This document shows positions 61,866-64,000 of a DNA stretch of 64,000 bases, piece after piece. Where the stretch lies: the NCBI GenBank assembly GCA_019638615.1, contig JAHBTL010000018.1, forward strand, positions 1-64,000, written 5' to 3'. The DNA is from Chitinophagaceae bacterium (GTDB lineage Bacteria; Bacteroidota; Bacteroidia; Chitinophagales; Chitinophagaceae). Positions within the stretch are counted from its first letter, which is position 1. The number at the start of each line of letters is the position of its first letter. The notes under the pieces are model-generated. The model ran no database searches and was not told where the DNA came from. It saw only the letters and a list, made by a program, of their open reading frames with translations. A program made the position numbers and the translations under genes.

Positions 61866-63575
61866 ATGGAAAAAAGATGGCATATACTAAAAACACCGCA
61901 GCAAGCCACAGACCAGTTGTTTGCAGCCCTTAATATCCATCCGGTAATTTGCAGCATACTGGCCCAACGCGGCATTTCCAGCTTCAACGAGGCAAAAAGT
62001 TATTTCCGTCCAAATCTTGACCATTTACATGATCCTTTTTTGATGAAGGATATGGAGAAAGCGCTCGGGAGATTATTAACCGCTTTTGCCAACAATGAAA
62101 AAATCCTGGTATTTGGTGATTATGATGTAGATGGCACTACCGCAGTAGCCTGCATGTACCAGTTCCTTTGTAAAGTATATACTCCGGAATACATTAAATT
62201 TTATATTCCGCACCGGTACCGGGAGGGATACGGCGTTTCCAGGCAGGGCATTGATTATGCGTTTGAAAACGATATTACCCTTATTATTTCGCTGGACTGT
62301 GGCATTAAATCTGCCGACCTTATCAGGTATGCCCGGTCAATAGGCATTGATTTTATTGTGTGCGACCACCATTTACCCGATGAAGTGCTTCCCCCGGCCA
62401 CAGCCATACTTAATCCTAAACAGAAAGATTGTGCATACCCGTACAAAGAGCTTTGCGGCTGTGGTGTTGGCTTTAAGCTTATTACCGCATTGGCAAGGCA
62501 CTTTTCCCTCCCTGAATCATCTTATCACTGTTACCTCGACCTGGTTGCCACCGCTATTGCGGCCGATATAGTGCCGATGACAGGTGAAAACAGGATACTG
62601 GCATATTATGGTGTTAAGCAGGTGAACGAAGATCCGTCGCCGGGCATTAAAGCATTGATAGAGCTGAGCGGATTGAAACAAACCGTTATTCATATTACCA
62701 ACCTTGTTTTTGTTATTGCCCCCAGGGTGAATGCGGCAGGGCGTATGGACGATGCAAGAAAGGCTGTTCAATTATTTATTGAAAAAGATTATACAAAAGC
62801 AAGAGAATATGCAGGCTTTTTGCACAACGACAATGATGAACGAAAAGAGGCCGACAGCAGCATAACCGAACAGGCGCTGAGCATTATTGCAAATGATGAA
62901 GTATTGGTACAGCGTAAAACAACGGTGGTATATCAGCCCCACTGGCATAAAGGTGTGGTTGGCATTGTAGCCTCGCGGCTGATTGAGAAATATTATCGTC
63001 CAACCATTGTCCTGACCCAAAGCGGGTCTGTTGTGGCAGGCAGCGCGCGCAGCGTGCCGGGCTTTAACCTGTACGAGGCGGTACATGCATGCCGTCAGCA
63101 TCTTCTTGGTTACGGGGGACATTTCGCAGCCGCAGGCATGACGCTCCTGCCGGAACAGGTAGAATTATTCAGCCAGAAATTTGAAGAAGTGGTAACGGCC
63201 CTGATAACTCCTGAATTATTGATTCCTGTATTGACCATAGATGCGGAAATTCAACTTTCGGACATTAAGCAGCCGTTTTATAACATTCTTTGCCAAATGG
63301 AACCTTACGGCCCCGAAAACCTGCGCCCGGTATTTGTATGCAGGAACGTATTGGATACTGGGAACTCAAGACTGGTAAAAGAGCAGCATATAAAATTCTC
63401 CGTTAAGCAGGGCAATACCATTATGAATGGCATAGGGTTCAACCTTGCCGAAAAATTTGAACTGCTCTTGCAGAAAAAAAATATTGATATTGTTTTTACA
63501 ATAGACGAAAATGAATGGAACGGAGTCAAAAGTCTTCAACTTAAAGTACTGGATCTTGCATTAAGCAGCAATTGA
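61866..63575 (+). CDS. recJ: Single-stranded-DNA exonuclease RecJ
   Basis: A 569-residue 5'-3' exonuclease of the DHH superfamily. GDYDVDG at 84-90 and the DHH motif in VCDHHLP (Asp 167, His 168, His 169) are present, as are SLDCGI near 142 and the DHHA1 segment GHFAAAGMTL near 418-427. RecJ trims 5' ends in recombination and mismatch repair. Its stop overlaps the start of the next gene by four bases. Confidence 0.95.
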   Translation: MEKRWHILKTPQQATDQLFAALNIHPVICSILAQRGISSFNEAKSYFRPNLDHLHDPFLMKDMEKALGRLLTAFANNEKILVFGDYDVDGTTAVACMYQFLCKVYTPEYIKFYIPHRYREGYGVSRQGIDYAFENDITLIISLDCGIKSADLIRYARSIGIDFIVCDHHLPDEVLPPATAILNPKQKDCAYPYKELCGCGVGFKLITALARHFSLPESSYHCYLDLVATAIAADIVPMTGENRILAYYGVKQVNEDPSPGIKALIELSGLKQTVIHITNLVFVIAPRVNAAGRMDDARKAVQLFIEKDYTKAREYAGFLHNDNDERKEADSSITEQALSIIANDEVLVQRKTTVVYQPHWHKGVVGIVASRLIEKYYRPTIVLTQSGSVVAGSARSVPGFNLYEAVHACRQHLLGYGGHFAAAGMTLLPEQVELFSQKFEEVVTALITPELLIPVLTIDAEIQLSDIKQPFYNILCQMEPYGPENLRPVFVCRNVLDTGNSRLVKEQHIKFSVKQGNTIMNGIGFNLAEKFELLLQKKNIDIVFTIDENEWNGVKSLQLKVLDLALSSN

Positions 63576-64000
63576 AAAAATGGTATAACTATATAAAATT
63601 ATTCTGGTATTTTGCTTCCAACTGGAATCCTGTGCTGGCCTGCTTTATACTACATCACGAAATACGCGGAGAAAAGAAATACAGGCTTGACACTTCCAAC
63701 CCTGCTGAGCTGAAAAACCTTACTATTGTAAATGGTGATATACAGCATTCATCGAGATATGAAGCTGTTAATTACTTTATACTGGAAGCATTGCTTGCAA
63801 GATTAATAACACTCACTGCTTCCCGCAGATTTACCGACCTGGGTTGTGGCAAGGGACGTGCCATGGTGGTAGCGGCACATTATGGCTTTACAAATATTAC
63901 AGGAGTCGACTTTGCAAGCGAAGTATGCGACAGCGCCAGAAAAAACATGCAGAAAGCGGCTGAAACTTTTCCTATAGAATATCAGGTATTATGTTGCAAT
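63572..64000 (+). CDS. Class I SAM-dependent methyltransferase (partial)
   Basis: Frame opening with TTG at 63572, overlapping the recJ stop (TTGA), and running off the window end after 143 codons. The start MKKWYNYIKLFWYFASNWN is followed by FTDLGCGKGRAMVVAAHYGF (about 87-106), the SAM-binding motif I. The substrate cannot be told. TTG is the only start that leads into this frame near recJ, and a tight overlap supports coupling. Confidence 0.8.
   Translation, partial: MKKWYNYIKLFWYFASNWNPVLACFILHHEIRGEKKYRLDTSNPAELKNLTIVNGDIQHSSRYEAVNYFILEALLARLITLTASRRFTDLGCGKGRAMVVAAHYGFTNITGVDFASEVCDSARKNMQKAAETFPIEYQVLCCN

Overview
This window comes from the chromosome of a Bacteroidota bacterium, most likely a member of the Chitinophagaceae or a close relative. 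The evidence is gene content: a SusC/SusD pair driven by an ECF sigma factor and FecR anti-sigma factor, the futalosine menaquinone genes mqnB and mqnD, a bamD-rpoZ-coaBC-DUF4835-DUF4296 cluster, M16 and alpha-2-macroglobulin proteins of Bacteroidota type, and a TTTG-N19-TAnnTTTG promoter in front of an OmpA-family gene. No rRNA, tRNA or CRISPR array was found.

Layout. (1) 1-14 kb is an accessory, defence-rich region. It holds a zeta-toxin-like kinase with a small overlapping gene, a Bro-N protein, one intact symE-like toxin gene and two symE remnants, a two-gene ATPase + DUF4435 pair resembling the PARIS (AriA/AriB) anti-phage system, and a type I Wadjet system (jetA, jetB, jetC, jetD) whose jetD is separated from jetC by two unrelated enzyme-like genes. 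(2) 14-17.4 kb holds single genes with an attC-like folded site between them, a MITE-like element with 16-bp terminal inverted repeats, and a REP-associated IS200-like transposase with its palindromic repeats. (3) 17.4-24.8 kb has a 1,928-residue alpha-2-macroglobulin-like protein with a TonB-receptor plug domain embedded in it, a tandemly duplicated copy of the palindromic repeat, and fabD. (4) 25-28.7 kb carries a GH43 enzyme, small regulators, folE and a queD-like gene. (5) 28.8-39.7 kb is a complete polysaccharide utilisation locus read leftward: sigma factor, FecR, SusC, SusD, SGNH esterase, parallel beta-helix lipoprotein, GH43. (6) 39.8-49.5 kb contains a second queD paralogue, an ABC exporter, a DUF2975/HTH pair, mqnB-mqnD, pnuC, a DUF2007 protein, an M16 peptidase and a class IV aminotransferase. 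(7) 49.5-54.4 kb is a signalling cluster: three NarL-type response regulators, one HisKA_3 kinase, a membrane protein and a small protein of unknown function. (8) 54.4-64 kb is largely core: DUF4296, DUF4835, coaBC, rpoZ, bamD, an OmpA-family protein, polyprenyl synthetase, recJ and the start of a methyltransferase.

How the genes fit together. The left third looks like a defence island combining a DNA-topology sensor (Wadjet, against plasmids), an ATPase/TOPRIM nuclease abortive system (PARIS-like) and toxin modules, punctuated by same-orientation symE repeats that could support gene turnover. The centre is a glycan-harvesting unit in which a strong terminator-like hairpin separates the transport genes susCD from the enzymes. 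The right end is house-keeping for envelope assembly, CoA, isoprenoid and DNA repair functions. Family assignments were made by reading translated motifs; no database search was run.
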